NCBI GenBank assembly: GCA_012837825.1
Contig: DUQM01000043.1
Span: forward strand, 1 to 34,125
Direction of reading: 5' to 3'
Source of the DNA: Actinomycetota bacterium
Lineage (GTDB): Bacteria; Actinomycetota; Humimicrobiia; Humimicrobiales; Humimicrobiaceae
DNA: 34,125 bases
Part shown: in pieces, positions 17,018 to 25,426 of the stretch
Layout of the letters: each line of letters opens with the position of its first letter
How positions within the stretch are numbered: position 1 is the first letter of the stretch
The notes under the pieces: generated by a model
Seen by the model: only the letters and a program-made list of their open reading frames with translations
Told to the model about the DNA's origin: nothing
The model's database searches: none
Program-made: the position numbers and the translations under genes

Positions 17018-18103
17018 TCAGTAAAAGAGGGCAAGCCTTTTAAATGCTTCAATTTTTTCAGTTCTTCCCATCTTGCTTTCCTTTAAGGCATTTGAAAGCA
17101 TTTCTATGGATTTATTATAATTTATTTTGTCGACCGGATAAGGTATGCCATCTTTGCCTCCGTGTGCAAAACTGAATCTTGCCGGATCTTTTATGCTGTA
17201 AGGAACAGAATAAACAAGTTCTGATATAAGCGCAAGCGATCTTACTGTCTTGGGTCCCACACCCGGCATAGCTATAAGTTTTTCAAAATCCCGGGGCTTG
17301 CTTTCATAAGTGGATTGGAATATCTTGCTTAGCCTTTTCTGTTCAATATCTGAAAAATTGATTTCATGTCTTTTTGGAAGCGTAACTGATTTTTCCGTAT
17401 GCTTGCAGATTTTCGCCAGATCACCCAGCACCTGCTCTGGTTTCCGGCAAGATATTTCAGCTATGACTTTTCTTGCAGAAGCGCTGTCGGAAGCGACAAG
17501 ATTTAATACTTCGTTTTTTGCATCGCAGCAGATGGCATTATGGGGCTCTGCGACATAATCAGTTATTCTGCTGCTTAACCAGTGATATCTTCTCGCATAT
17601 CCGGTGTCCCCGTTCATTCCCTGCTGTATAACCGACCATTTTTTGCCGTCTTTTGAAAAAATGAAACTGTGATGATAAAGCTGGTAGCCGTCCTGCAACG
17701 CACTGCTGTCTACTTTTGCGACTATTTTGCTTGCATAAACAAGTCTGCTGAAATCAATGCCTTCTTTGTCTGCAGCAGCTTCTATTTCCGCCGGCGTCTT
17801 TCTTGAAGTTCCGCCTTTTCCTCCGGCAACATATATGCCTGTATGGGAAGAAATTCCTCTCAGGGCTTCCTTAAGAGCACCGCATACAGTAGTAGTAACT
17901 CCGCTTGAATGCCAGTCAAAACCGAGAATACAGCCGAAAGCCTGGAACCAGCAAGGATCTGAAATGCGGTCAATAAATTCATAAGGACCGTATTCCTCGA
18001 TTATTACAAGCACTATCTGCCTTGCAAGCCTTTTCATTTTCTCAAAAAGCCATCCCGGGGCTTTTCCCCCGTGAAGAGGAAGGTTGATTGTTCCTGTTCT
18101 CAT
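17018..18103 (-). CDS. DUF763 protein with helix-hairpin-helix
   Basis: 361 residues of the DUF763 family, best known from archaea and some anaerobic or thermophilic bacteria and without an established function. The start R-T-G-T-I-N-L-P-L-H-G-G-K-A-P and the block L-Q-D-G-Y-Q-L-Y-H-H-S-F are typical. Near residues 276-292 a M-P-G-V-G-P-K-T-V-R-S-L stretch looks like the DNA-binding helix-hairpin-helix of endonuclease III-like glycosylases. It is the first gene of a minus-strand run with polX and nth, so a DNA-damage recognition or nuclease role is inferred. No catalytic residues can be assigned with confidence. Confidence 0.8.
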   Translation of the reverse strand: MRTGTINLPLHGGKAPGWLFEKMKRLARQIVLVIIEEYGPYEFIDRISDPCWFQAFGCILGFDWHSSGVTTTVCGALKEALRGISSHTGIYVAGGKGGTSRKTPAEIEAAADKEGIDFSRLVYASKIVAKVDSSALQDGYQLYHHSFIFSKDGKKWSVIQQGMNGDTGYARRYHWLSSRITDYVAEPHNAICCDAKNEVLNLVASDSASARKVIAEISCRKPEQVLGDLAKICKHTEKSVTLPKRHEINFSDIEQKRLSKIFQSTYESKPRDFEKLIAMPGVGPKTVRSLALISELVYSVPYSIKDPARFSFAHGGKDGIPYPVDKINYNKSIEMLSNALKESKMGRTEKIEAFKRLALFY

Positions 18104-18304
18104 TTTAATTTTAATCTTTTATTTTATAGAATTTATTACTGAATTAATGTAATATAATTTCTTAATTTTTATTATTTTTTAGGAAAAGTTTTTTGTTTTT
18201 TAATTAATTTTCCGGAAAATTAATATAAGTTTAAAATTAAATAAATTGAAAACCATATTTTAAGGTTAGCTATATTTTATAAAATTTTCTGATTTAAATA
18301 AAAC
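18104..18304. promoter_or_regulatory. divergent control region with perfect 22-bp palindrome
   Basis: About 200 very AT-rich bases separate the divergent DUF763 and second polX genes. At 18203-18224 there is a perfect palindrome with no spacer, with arms ATTAATTTTCC and GGAAAATTAAT. Its placement suits an operator serving both directions. The regulator is unknown. Confidence 0.5.
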
Positions 18305-20125
18305 ATGATTAATTTAAAACTGGCATCAATACTTACAACAATAGCAGAAATCTGCAAATACCGTGAGGGCGAAATAGATACTGTCATAAATTTAAGTAAG
18401 GCAGCCAGGACAATAAGAGATTATCAGGATGACATTTCAGATGTTTTTTTTGACGGAAGCATCAGAAATATGCCCGGAATAGACGACTACGCCTACGGGC
18501 TTGTAAAAGAGTATTTTGAGCGTGGAAAGATTTCTGTTTTTGAAGAAATAAAAGAAAAATACTCTGAAGAACTTATGAAGATAATAAGACTTAGCGGGAT
18601 AGGAGCGAAAAGAGTATTTGATATTTATTCAAAAATCGGGATTCTGACATATGATGAGCTTAAGGAGTTCTTCAGCGCAAACAGCGATCTGCCAAAAATA
18701 AGCAGGGACACCGGGATAAAGCCGATTCATATTGAAAGAATCAGATACTGCATAGATTACTTTGAAAGCATAAAGGGCAAATATCCGAGATGGCGGGTAA
18801 ATATCTGCCTGGACAAAATACTCCGGAAGTTTTCTGAATACAGGGAAATAGAAAAAATAAGGGTAACAGGTTCACTTAGAAGAAGAAAGGCATTTGTAGG
18901 AGACATGGACCTGCTCCTGTTGCCTGAATTCAATAAGAATTCTTTTAATATTGAGCACACATACAGGCTTGCAGAAAAAATAGGAAAAGAGAACTTTATA
19001 AAGGAAAAAATCTCGGAACTTGTGCTGGAAAGAAACGCAAGTTTTAAGTTTTCAACTATTTTCGGCATAGATCTTGAAGTAATCATAACATCCGGCAGGA
19101 ATTTTGCTGAAGATATGCTGATAACCACAGGAAGTAAAACACATATAAGCGGATTAAAAGATTATGCCGCAGGCAGAGGAATGGCAGACAGCATAACAGG
19201 AGATTTTGTTTTTCAGGATAATCCGGAATGTAATAACCAGGTTCTGGTTTCGCCGAAATTGATAAATGAAGATGATGATTATGTCTGCCCGGAAGAAAAT
19301 GAACTTTACAGACAGCTCGGCCTTCCTTATATATGTCCGGAACTCAGGGAGGGAACCGGTGAGCTGGAACTTGCAAAAGAAAATTATCTTCCAAATCTTA
19401 TAAAACTAAGAGATATCAAAGGCGATCTTCACGTCCACTCCCACTGGAGCGACGGAATAATGGAGTTAAAACGTGTGATCAAATCAGTTAAAAAACTTGA
19501 TTATGAATTTCTTTCTTTCTCAGACCACTCTGTAAGCAATAAATTCGGAAACGGAATGGAAATAAAAAATCTTGGACTGAAAAGAAAATACATCGACAAG
19601 CTTAACAGCCGGAATAAAAAATTCAGATTTCTTATGGGATCTGAAATAGAGATAGACGAAGAAGGCAATCTTGATTATCCGCCGGAAGTTATAGCTGATT
19701 TTGACATTGCCCTTGCCTCGATTCATAGTGGCTTTAAGTTTGACTCAGCTACCAATACGTCAAGATTTATCAGGGCATTAAATGAAAAGCATATCGACGT
19801 ACTGGCGCATCCTACCGGGGTAGTTTTCGGAAGCAGGGCTCCTTATTTTATGGATGTCGATGAAGTTATAAAAACTGCTGTTAAAAACGGAAAAGCTCTT
19901 GAGATTAATTCATATTATCTGAGGCTTGATCTGAACGAAGAAAATGCCAGAAAAGCCAAGAAAGCAGGTTCTTTGTTTGCGATAAACACGGATTCTCATC
20001 GGGAGAATAATTTGTTTATGGTCAGGCTGGGAGTCGATATTGCAAGAAAAGCCGGTATTGAAAAAAGTGATGTCATAAATACGTTCGGGCTTGAAGGCAT
20101 AAGAAAATGGAAGAAAAAAAGATAG
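18305..20125 (+). CDS. second, diverged PolX-PHP protein
   Basis: 606-residue homologue of the PolX at 15205-16944 with the same domain order. The palm aspartates remain (G-S-L-R-R-R, D200-M-D202, D256), and the PHP residues are complete (H376-x-H378, D383, D407-H408, E447, H474, H502, D563-x-H565). The N-terminal lyase and helix-hairpin-helix region is poorly conserved: only L-S-G-I-G at 96-100 is clear, while the first and third motifs are degraded. The Shine-Dalgarno is weak. It is probably an active but specialised polymerase or phosphoesterase, transcribed away from the DUF763-polX-nth run. Confidence 0.82.
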   Translation: MINLKLASILTTIAEICKYREGEIDTVINLSKAARTIRDYQDDISDVFFDGSIRNMPGIDDYAYGLVKEYFERGKISVFEEIKEKYSEELMKIIRLSGIGAKRVFDIYSKIGILTYDELKEFFSANSDLPKISRDTGIKPIHIERIRYCIDYFESIKGKYPRWRVNICLDKILRKFSEYREIEKIRVTGSLRRRKAFVGDMDLLLLPEFNKNSFNIEHTYRLAEKIGKENFIKEKISELVLERNASFKFSTIFGIDLEVIITSGRNFAEDMLITTGSKTHISGLKDYAAGRGMADSITGDFVFQDNPECNNQVLVSPKLINEDDDYVCPEENELYRQLGLPYICPELREGTGELELAKENYLPNLIKLRDIKGDLHVHSHWSDGIMELKRVIKSVKKLDYEFLSFSDHSVSNKFGNGMEIKNLGLKRKYIDKLNSRNKKFRFLMGSEIEIDEEGNLDYPPEVIADFDIALASIHSGFKFDSATNTSRFIRALNEKHIDVLAHPTGVVFGSRAPYFMDVDEVIKTAVKNGKALEINSYYLRLDLNEENARKAKKAGSLFAINTDSHRENNLFMVRLGVDIARKAGIEKSDVINTFGLEGIRKWKKKR

Positions 20126-20174
20126 ATTACGACACCGTTTTTTAGCTCTTTTATCCAAGTATTTTAAAATCCGT

Positions 20175-21134
20175 TTATTCTTTGTTCTCCTTGCTGAATC
20201 CGAATATGTCTTTTTCTGAAAAATCAGGAGTATAGGGATCTTCATGGGGTTGGCGTATGCCGCTGAATTCCTGAAAGGAACCGTTTGAAAACCCCAGCTT
20301 TTCCGCATATCTTATTACATCTATATATTCTTTAAAGTTAATATGTCTGTTTAATTCCGGAAAATCACATGCCCTGTAAAGCGGATGATACTGCGACATC
20401 AGGCTTATATATACTTCATCTGAGAGCACATTTTTAATGAAGTCAAGCGATTTTTTTACTTCTGAGATATTGCCTGGGAGAATCAGAAGCCTTATTATCA
20501 GCCCCTTTACGGCTATGTTGTTTTTATCGGTTACAAGGTTTCCGACCTGTTCATACATTTCCCTGACTGATTGCCGGTTATATTTTACATAATCTCCGAC
20601 ATCAGAATATCTGCCGGCAAAAGCATTGTCTGCATAACGCATATCAGGCATATATATCTGTACAAGGCCTTTCAGCATTTTTATTGTCTGCTCCTTCTCA
20701 TATCCGCCGGTATTGTATACTACTGGAATTCTGAGGCGGTCTCCGGCATGTTTCAGCGCTTCGATAATGTTTGCAGCCCATATAGTGGGGGATACCAGAT
20801 TGATATTGTGGCAGCCTTTGCCCTCAAGCTCCATCATTATTTTTGCCAGACCTTCTTTATCGCAAATAATTGTGTTATTAATATTATTTTTGCCGGATTC
20901 CTGGCTTATCTGGTAGTTCTGGCAGTAAACGCAACGCATATTGCATTTTGAAAAGAAGATAGTGCCTGAACCTTTTGTTCCTGAAAGCTCAGGTTCTTCC
21001 CCGTAGTGAGGCATATAGGATTCTATCTCTGTAAGCGCCCCTGCTTTGCAGAACCCGTTTCTCTGCCTGGAACGGTCGGCATTACAGTTATGAGGACAAA
21101 GATTGCATTTTGAGAGGTCATAAAAAAATTCCAT
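20175..21134 (-). CDS. radical SAM protein, PflX/AmmeMemoRadiSam-related (COG1313 type)
   Basis: 319 residues. The radical SAM cluster motif is C64-x3-C68-x2-C71 (K-C-N-M-R-C-V-Y-C-Q-N-Y). An N-terminal group of four Cys (C10, C13, C17, C29) precedes it and may bind a second metal or cluster. Other family blocks include Y-N-T-G-G-Y and Y-M-P-D-M-R-Y. These proteins resemble pyruvate formate-lyase activases, but no glycyl radical enzyme is nearby, so the substrate is unknown. Its start overlaps the upstream HTH gene stop by one base (TAATG), which implies coupling. Confidence 0.85.
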   Translation of the reverse strand: MEFFYDLSKCNLCPHNCNADRSRQRNGFCKAGALTEIESYMPHYGEEPELSGTKGSGTIFFSKCNMRCVYCQNYQISQESGKNNINNTIICDKEGLAKIMMELEGKGCHNINLVSPTIWAANIIEALKHAGDRLRIPVVYNTGGYEKEQTIKMLKGLVQIYMPDMRYADNAFAGRYSDVGDYVKYNRQSVREMYEQVGNLVTDKNNIAVKGLIIRLLILPGNISEVKKSLDFIKNVLSDEVYISLMSQYHPLYRACDFPELNRHINFKEYIDVIRYAEKLGFSNGSFQEFSGIRQPHEDPYTPDFSEKDIFGFSKENKE

Positions 21135-21478
21135 TATTTTTTATTACCGAACTTTTCCTTTTTTTCCGCCACTCTGACAATTTTCTTATTCTGAAGCTTG
21201 TAAACATAATGGCTGACATTATCAACAAGCCCGGGATTATTATAAAGGAATTTGCATATTTTATGAATTCTGTACTCAATAAAAAATTCAGGCTCTATTT
21301 CAAGCGCATTGCAAATATTCTCAATAGTATCAATGGGAGGAACTTTTCTTTTTCTTATTATTTTGCTGAAATAGCTGTAGTTCAGATTGGTTTTTGCTCC
21401 AAGGCTTCTTAGCTTGATCTGTCTGTCTTTTAATATTTCTGCAAAGGCTTCACTGAAAGGTTTATTGGTATAATTCAT
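21134..21478 (-). CDS. Cro/CI-type helix-turn-helix regulator
   Basis: 114 residues. An XRE-like helix-turn-helix occupies about 7-63: an I-L-K-D-R-Q-I-K-L-R-S-L-G-A-K-T helix, then L-N-Y-S-Y-F-S-K-I-I-R-K-R-K for recognition, and P-P-I-D-T-I at the end. The C-terminal part is basic and of unknown role. It is translationally coupled to the radical SAM gene, which it may regulate. No effector domain is visible. Confidence 0.75.
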   Translation of the reverse strand: MNYTNKPFSEAFAEILKDRQIKLRSLGAKTNLNYSYFSKIIRKRKVPPIDTIENICNALEIEPEFFIEYRIHKICKFLYNNPGLVDNVSHYVYKLQNKKIVRVAEKKEKFGNKK

Positions 21479-21888
21479 TACTGAAAGTCTGGTAATAAAA
21501 ATTTACTTATTTATGTAATACTAAACCATTCAATACATATGATTAATATTTTAGGGCAGGGTTTTAGTTGACAGTTTATTCAACATTTTTAAGGTGGAAT
21601 CATATTTGAGGTAAAAACAATGCAAATATTTAATTAAATATTTATAAGCAAGGTTTATTTATTTAATATTGTCCTGAATTCAATGTTAAAAAAGAACATT
21701 ATTTTGAAAAACCCATAATTGTATACCTTATGCTTATATTGACTCTTCCTGCCTTTTGGTTTGCTTATGTTTATGGCTTTCTGATAAGAAATGGCCTTAA
21801 ATATGGGGGGTGGAACATACTTTAAAGACTCCTGATTCCCATAAAAAAATTATATTGCACAAATATATATATGTGCTAATATATAAAT
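21479..21888. promoter_or_regulatory. 410-base spacer between HTH gene and radC
   Basis: Mostly non-coding. It contains a possible 31-codon membrane peptide (separate entry) and an imperfect 20-bp palindrome next to radC (21857-21876, GCACA and TGTGC ends with an AT core), partly overlapping a TATATT (21851-21856). No Shine-Dalgarno precedes radC. Confidence 0.45.
21730..21825 (+). CDS. possible 31-residue single-pass membrane peptide or gene remnant
   Basis: The ATG-started frame encodes one hydrophobic, aromatic-rich segment (about residues 2-19, L-I-L-T-L-P-A-F-W-F-A-Y) ending in a short polar tail. The frame stays open for 22 codons upstream without a good start and looks coding there, so it may be the 3' end of a decayed gene. 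No Shine-Dalgarno and no recognised family. Confidence 0.25.
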   Translation: MLILTLPAFWFAYVYGFLIRNGLKYGGWNIL

Positions 21889-22608
21889 ATGAATAACAGG
21901 ACATATTTCCTTAAAGCTTCATTTAGCATAAAAGACTGGCCGGAAGATGAAAGGCCCAGAGAGAAGCTTTTAAAATCAGGTTCCGATACACTGACAAATG
22001 CGGAACTGATAGCTCTTGTAATAGGCACAGGCATTAAAACAAGACACGGCAGTTATTCGGCAATCGATATTTTAAAAAATCTTCTTCAGACCTACGGAAG
22101 CCTTAATAATCTTGCCAATATTTCTGCTGATGAAATGGCTGCTTCTGAAGGAATGGGAAAGGCAAAGGCGGCAAAGGTCATTGCAGCTGTCGAGCTTGGA
22201 AGAAGGATTTTAAGCCGGAAGAATGGAAATAATATAAAATTCAGATGCAGTGAGGAAGTGGCTAATTATTACATTCCTTTAATGAAAGACCTTAAGAAAG
22301 AACAGTTTAAAGTAATTCTTCTTGATGTAAAAAACAAGATTATAAAAGACATACTTGTATCCCAGGGAAGTCTTACTTCAAGCATTGTTCATCCCAGGGA
22401 GGTGCTCAGGCCTGCGATACAGTCCAGCGCAGCTTCAGTTATTTGTGTGCATAATCACCCGAGCGGAGATCCTGAACCGTCAACTGACGACATAGAGATT
22501 ACAAACAGGCTGTGCAAATCCTGTTCCATTATAGGGATAAACATGCTTGACCATATAATAGTTGCAGAAAATGGGTATTACAGCTTCAGACAGAAAGATC
22601 TTTTATAG
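21889..22608 (+). CDS. radC: RadC/JAB-domain protein
   Basis: 239-residue UPF0758 family protein. An N-terminal helix-hairpin-helix region (about 75-105) precedes a JAB/MPN metalloprotease-like fold with H188-N-H190-P-S-G-D194 and a downstream D-D pair. The molecular role is unsettled; it is not a proven recombination protein. The start given is the only ATG that yields the standard N-terminus (K-D-W-P-E-D-E-R-P-R-E-K-L). No Shine-Dalgarno is present upstream, and a palindrome lies at 21857-21876. Confidence 0.92.
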   Translation: MNNRTYFLKASFSIKDWPEDERPREKLLKSGSDTLTNAELIALVIGTGIKTRHGSYSAIDILKNLLQTYGSLNNLANISADEMAASEGMGKAKAAKVIAAVELGRRILSRKNGNNIKFRCSEEVANYYIPLMKDLKKEQFKVILLDVKNKIIKDILVSQGSLTSSIVHPREVLRPAIQSSAASVICVHNHPSGDPEPSTDDIEITNRLCKSCSIIGINMLDHIIVAENGYYSFRQKDLL

Positions 22609-22657
22609 TTCGCATATAATTTCCGGTAACTGCGATATCTTAGACAGGCAATAAATG

Positions 22658-23317
22658 TCAGGAAGAAGATACTGTCCAAACCTCCGTATTTTCCGGAAGC
22701 AATTCTTTTTTTATGGAAAATTCTTTTTTAAATTCCTTAAATTCCATTTCTTCTGAGGCAAGGGATTTAAAACCGGAAATATTATCAACACCTATTTTTG
22801 TATCGTGTTCTTTAAAATGCATCGGCACTACTATTCTGGGCTTAATCATTTTCACAAGCTCAAATGCTTCAGAGTGATTAATTGTATATACGCCCCCGAC
22901 AGGGATAAAAATTATATGGCTGCCTTTAAGTTCTGCCAGGATGCCGTCGTGTGGAAATGTTCCAAGATCGCCGAAATGTACAAATGAAATTCCGTCAATA
23001 CTGAAGGTAAATATAATATTCTTACCTCTTGCCGTTCCTCCGGACTTATCATGAAAAGATGAAAAACCGTTTATCTTTAATCCTTTTACTTCATGTTGCC
23101 CCGGTGTCTTTATAATAATTTCAGGAGCTTCTGTAAAAAGAGAAATATTATTATGGTCAAAATGATTGTGGGAAATAAGGGCTATATCAGTCCTGACCTC
23201 GGGCAGAACACTTTTTACCTGCTCATCATAGGGATCCATAGCTATTCTCAAACCTTTGGCAGAAGTAATCATAAAGAATGAATGTCCGAAAAAATTAATT
23301 TTTACCGCATCGTCCAT
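22658..23317 (-). CDS. metallo-beta-lactamase-fold hydrolase (UPF0173-like)
   Basis: 219 residues. The metal motif is S-H50-N-H52-F-D54-H55-N. F-G-H-S-F near the N-terminus and H-F-G-D-L-G around 115 are typical of the UPF0173/UlaG-like branch, as is P-M-H-F-K-E-H further on. The substrate is unknown. The gene points toward radC (convergent) and stands alone on its strand. Confidence 0.85.
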   Translation of the reverse strand: MDDAVKINFFGHSFFMITSAKGLRIAMDPYDEQVKSVLPEVRTDIALISHNHFDHNNISLFTEAPEIIIKTPGQHEVKGLKINGFSSFHDKSGGTARGKNIIFTFSIDGISFVHFGDLGTFPHDGILAELKGSHIIFIPVGGVYTINHSEAFELVKMIKPRIVVPMHFKEHDTKIGVDNISGFKSLASEEMEFKEFKKEFSIKKELLPENTEVWTVSSS

Positions 23318-23465
23318 AATTTGTTTCCTCCTATATAAAAATTACAGTTAATTTATATGTAATTCATCCATTTTATTATAACCTATATTCTTGCTAAAGT
23401 ATTTGACTTAATCATTGATTTTTATTAATATAAGCAATTGCTAAATTAACAATTCATAGTAAAAA

Positions 23466-23542
23466 GGGCCCATAGCTCAGCTGGTTAGAGCAGCGCACTC
23501 ATAATGCGGAGGTCCCAGGTCCGAATCCTGGTGGGCCCACCA
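23466..23542 (+). tRNA. tRNA with CAU anticodon (Met elongator or lysidine-type Ile2)
   Basis: A 77-base cloverleaf with encoded CCA. The acceptor GGGCCCA pairs perfectly with TGGGCCC, the D-stem is GCTC/GAGC, and the anticodon loop is CTCATAA. Two oddities are visible. The outermost anticodon-stem pair is G-G, and the T-loop reads TCCGAAT, so the near-universal T at position 55 is C. Anticodon alone does not separate elongator Met from Ile2. Confidence 0.9.
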
Positions 23543-23547
23543 AGAAA

Positions 23548-24672
23548 ATGCTTCTTAAAGAAATTACAACTTATCTGGACAAGCTTTTTAAAAAAGATTT
23601 GGCGTTTTCCTGGGACAACTGCGGCCTTCTTATCGGAGATCTGAGCAAGGAAATAACAAGAATTCTGATTGCACTGGATGTTGACTTTAGCGCAGTCAGG
23701 CAGGCAAAAGATAAAAGGGCAGATCTTATAATTTCTCATCATCCCCTGATTTTTAATCCCTTAAAGAGGCTTACATCTGAAAGCGTAAATGAAAAGATAA
23801 TAATGGATGTAATTAAAAATGATATTGCTGTTTACAGTGCTCATACCAATATGGATGCAGCTGATTTCGGAATAGGCAGCCGCATATTAAAAGAACTCGG
23901 GCTTAAACAAACGGGATATCTTGAACCGGCAGGCAGAAGACGGTACAAGTTTGTTGTTTTTGTTCCGGCAGATTTTGAAGAAAAAATAAGGCAGGCAATG
24001 TGTGAAGCCGGAGGCGGAACCTGGAAAGATTATTCATGCTGCACATTCGGAACTGAGGGAAAAGGCACTTTCAGGCCCGGCAGCAGTTCATCTCCCTTTA
24101 TCGGGGAGAAAGGGATGCTTTCAGAAGTGGAAGAAATCAGGATGGAATGCATAGTAAACGGGGAAAATCTTGAAAAGCTTTCCAACTCTGTAATAAAAGC
24201 CCATCCATATGAAGAACCTGCTTATGACATATATGCCCTGGAAAACAGATTTCCGGAGGGTGGGATAGGCCAGACAGCAGAATTTGATGTTTCTGTAAGC
24301 GCTGCCGATTTCCTGAAAAGCGTAAAAGAAAAACTTGGATTAAAAAATCTGAGATTTGTTTTCAGCAAACCGGCAGATGATGTTAAAATAAAAAAAGTAC
24401 TTTTAATAAACGGAAGCGCAGATTCAGTAGTGGAAAATATGCTGGATTTTGATTTCGATGCTCTCTTATGCGGGGAAATCAGCTACCATAATTGCGCAGC
24501 AGTTTTTGAAAAAGGCATACTGGTTGCAGAGATAGGACATGCCGAGTCCGAGGTGGTTTTTACCGATATGGCCTGGGAAATAATTGACGGATTCATTCGG
24601 GAAAACAAACTGGACATTGTTCTCTATAAGGGCGAAAAGCCTATTAATTTATGGAGGTATTTTATTGAATAA
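23548..24672 (+). CDS. Nif3/DUF34 dinuclear-metal protein
   Basis: 374 residues with the long-form layout, in which a central insert (about 125-230) divides the metal-binding halves. W-D-N-C-G-L near 22-27, I-S-H-H-P near 63-67 and G-H-A-E-S-E near 331-336 supply the dimetal site residues. The biochemical role is unsettled; the family is often annotated GTP cyclohydrolase I type 2-like. The ATG lies five bases after the tRNA CCA end with no Shine-Dalgarno, so processing of the tRNA would leave an almost leaderless mRNA. The zinc-ribbon gene overlaps its end. Confidence 0.9.
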   Translation: MLLKEITTYLDKLFKKDLAFSWDNCGLLIGDLSKEITRILIALDVDFSAVRQAKDKRADLIISHHPLIFNPLKRLTSESVNEKIIMDVIKNDIAVYSAHTNMDAADFGIGSRILKELGLKQTGYLEPAGRRRYKFVVFVPADFEEKIRQAMCEAGGGTWKDYSCCTFGTEGKGTFRPGSSSSPFIGEKGMLSEVEEIRMECIVNGENLEKLSNSVIKAHPYEEPAYDIYALENRFPEGGIGQTAEFDVSVSAADFLKSVKEKLGLKNLRFVFSKPADDVKIKKVLLINGSADSVVENMLDFDFDALLCGEISYHNCAAVFEKGILVAEIGHAESEVVFTDMAWEIIDGFIRENKLDIVLYKGEKPINLWRYFIE

Positions 24673-25426
24673 CACAATTTTCAGCCTGACCGATCTTTAC
24701 TGTCTTCAGCTTGCAGAAAACAAGATAAGATTTTATGAGAGAGAAATACAAAAGCTGAAAGATGATGAAGACCTTAAAAACAGGGCGGAAGAATTAAGAG
24801 AAGCAGAAACTGCTCTTGAAGGGCTTCGGAAAACACGGCATGATCTTGAGAGCCAGAGGAAAAAGCTTGAAGATGAAATAAGTCTTAAAAATGAAAAAAT
24901 AAAAAAGAATGAGCAGAAACTTTCAAGTGGAACTATAACAAGCTCAAAAGAAATCATAAGCCTTAATGAAGAAATTGAAAGCATAAAAAAGATAAACACA
25001 GAACTAGAGAATAATATGCTTGAGATAATGATAAAGATTGACGACATTGATGAAGAGATAAAGGCTCAAAAAGAAAAAAAGGAAAAAATAGAAGCTTATG
25101 TTAAAAAACTAAGTGATGAGATAGATGAAAAAATCGCCGCGGAAGAAAAAGTTTTAAATAAATACAAAGATAAAAAACAGGAAGTAGCTTCAAGAATTCC
25201 CGAAGCGCAGACAGACAAATTCAATGAAGTCGCTGAAAAAAGAGGCGGAGTAGCAATAGGAATACTTAAGGAAAAGCTCTGTCTTGCCTGCAACATGGAG
25301 ATGTCAATGATGGAGGCCATGAACATGAGCAGCGATGATTTGATCTACAGATGCCCCAACTGCAAAAGAATGCTTATAAGGTACAGACCGGAAATCGACC
25401 GGATAAACGAAGAATATAATGAATAA
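24665..25426 (+). CDS. coiled-coil zinc-ribbon protein (COG1579/CdsZ-like)
   Basis: 253 residues from a TTG at 24665 with GGAGG seven bases upstream (24653-24657). This start overlaps the nif3 stop by 8 bases. Residues of about 15-185 form a long, charged antiparallel coiled coil. The C-terminal ribbon has C206-x2-C209 and C230-x2-C233. Proteins of this type next to nif3 are predicted to bind nucleic acid or act at the translation apparatus, but no activity can be assigned from sequence. The rnhA gene overlaps its 3' end by 8 bases. Confidence 0.85.
   Translation: MNNTIFSLTDLYCLQLAENKIRFYEREIQKLKDDEDLKNRAEELREAETALEGLRKTRHDLESQRKKLEDEISLKNEKIKKNEQKLSSGTITSSKEIISLNEEIESIKKINTELENNMLEIMIKIDDIDEEIKAQKEKKEKIEAYVKKLSDEIDEKIAAEEKVLNKYKDKKQEVASRIPEAQTDKFNEVAEKRGGVAIGILKEKLCLACNMEMSMMEAMNMSSDDLIYRCPNCKRMLIRYRPEIDRINEEYNE

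Noticed and set aside
21568-21573. TTGACA as the -35 of a promoter between the HTH gene and radC
   Set aside because: No -10-like hexamer occurs 15-19 bases downstream.
24584-24664. Upstream ATG extending the zinc-ribbon protein by 27 residues into nif3
   Set aside because: The TTG at 24665 has an ideal GGAGG and the extension is only nif3 in another frame.
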